NCBI GenBank assembly: GCA_036824465.1
Contig: DAITAC010000015.1
Location: 1-54,398 of the forward strand
Source of the DNA: JAKOQB01 sp036824465
GTDB taxonomy: Bacteria > Pseudomonadota > Gammaproteobacteria > Burkholderiales > Burkholderiaceae_F
Length of the DNA: 54,398 nt
Reading direction: 5' to 3'
Made by a program: the position numbers and the translations under genes. Below, piece by piece: positions 53,891-54,398 of this stretch (the stretch's first letter is position 1; every line of letters starts with the position of its first letter). Under the pieces are notes generated by a model. The model did not search any database, was not told where the DNA came from, and saw nothing but the letters and a program-made list of their open reading frames with translations.

Positions 53891-54398
53891 ATGGCGTTCA
53901 TGCCCGCACGCACCGGAATCGCTCACGTCGTCACCACAACCCGTCGCTATAAGGACCAGGTCTATCGCACCCACCTGCTGCGACGCAGTTATCGCGAAGG
54001 CGGCACCGTCAAGAACGAGACCCTGGGCAACCTGTCGCACCTGCCCGAGTCGCTCATCGAGATCATTCGTCGCGCGCTGCAGGGCGAGACCTTCGTGCCG
54101 GTGGGCGAGGCCCTCGAGGTGGTGGGTTCGCGGGCGCACGGTCACGTGCAGGCCGTGGCGCGGGCGATGCAGCGGCTGGGACTCGCCTCGCTGATCGCCG
54201 CCAAGCCCTCGCGCGAGCGCGAACTCGTGCTGGCGATGGTGGCCGCACGGATCGTGGCGCCGCACACCAAGCTCGCCACCACGCGCTGGTGGCACACCAC
54301 GACGCTGGCGCAAGACTTCGGCGTGGCGGCGTGCGATGAGAATGACCTGTACGCGGCGATGGACTGGTTACTGGCGCGCCAGGACAAGATCGAGAAGA
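53891..54398 (+). mobile_element. IS1634-type transposase, 5' part (runs off the window)
   Basis: An open frame from the ATG at 53891 (or 53900) continues past the window edge. The N-terminus reads MPARTGIAHVVTTTRRYKDQ, followed by RSYREGGTVKNETLGNLSHLPE and KPSRERELVLAMVAARIVAPHTKLATTR, which match IS4/IS1634-type transposases. About 165 residues are visible; family members exceed 500, so the DDE catalytic region lies outside. The left inverted repeat was not defined, but the less GC-rich stretch at ~53.83-53.88 kb probably contains the IS end. Confidence 0.85.

Overview
The window is about 54 kb of GC-rich chromosomal DNA from a proteobacterium, most probably a betaproteobacterium of or near the Burkholderiales. 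The pointers are a Bug/TctC-type solute receptor, a TIGR04438-like Trp-rich small protein, the zapB-like/zapA/6S RNA/EVE order, the bamE-fur divergence, and a type 2 argC paired with argD. These are family-level impressions from reading the sequence; no database search was run.

1-6.4 kb is accessory DNA behind the 3' part of a tRNA-Thr(CGT). It holds small hypothetical genes and the wreck of a type I restriction-modification locus: the hsdS 3' end, then an intact DUF4143 ATPase preceded by a 22-bp-period repeat, then only the first ~20 codons of hsdR. A three-gene run follows: RavA-like MoxR ATPase, ViaA-like VWA protein and a DUF4213/DUF364 protein. This is the least explained functional unit here. 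6.65-11.1 kb is a Ugp-type ABC importer (ATPase, binding protein, two permeases) with a small unknown ORF. It is followed by a convergent FAD oxidoreductase and several single genes (hypotheticals, an atypical SDR, an AscD-like 2Fe-2S flavoreductase).

15.9-19.1 kb is argD - GNAT - argC - paiB-like, four genes with overlapping stops and starts, headed by a strong intrinsic terminator that may act as an attenuator. 19.2-27.5 kb is a complete propionyl-CoA to succinyl-CoA module: a divergent GntR/FCD regulator with a palindromic operator-like site, methylmalonyl-CoA mutase, MeaB, carboxylase beta and alpha subunits, and a methylmalonyl-CoA epimerase-like protein. The start of the alpha-subunit gene exists in three tandem copies with a 107-bp period. 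The first two copies are complete 34-codon minigenes, each ending 2 nt before the next ATG. This is the most unusual DNA structure in the window.

27.5-32.4 kb is a branched-chain amino-acid importer (livK-H-M-G-F, minus strand). The breakdown of valine and isoleucine yields propionyl-CoA, so import and disposal sit side by side. 32.7-36.1 kb carries a cytochrome c, a Trp-rich protein, ilvD and lgt. The divergent ilvD/lgt promoter region is bracketed by inverted GTCGGGA arrays. 36.1-42.1 kb is a probable carboxylate/acyl-CoA cluster: Bug receptor, crotonase-fold protein lacking one catalytic Glu, malonyl-CoA synthetase-like ligase, PanE-like reductase and a second acyl-CoA ligase. A Crp/Fnr regulator, a TauE permease and an EVE protein follow.

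44.6-45.3 kb contains 6S RNA, zapA and a zapB-like gene on the minus strand. 45.4-50.7 kb is the cobalamin uptake region: a cobalamin riboswitch with a terminator, then btuB-btuC-btuD. Converging on it from the right is a minus-strand operon bamE-dapB-exbB-exbD-btuF-DUF2721. B12 import plausibly serves the B12-dependent mutase in the same window. The window ends with fur and the 5' part of an IS1634-type transposase that runs off the edge.
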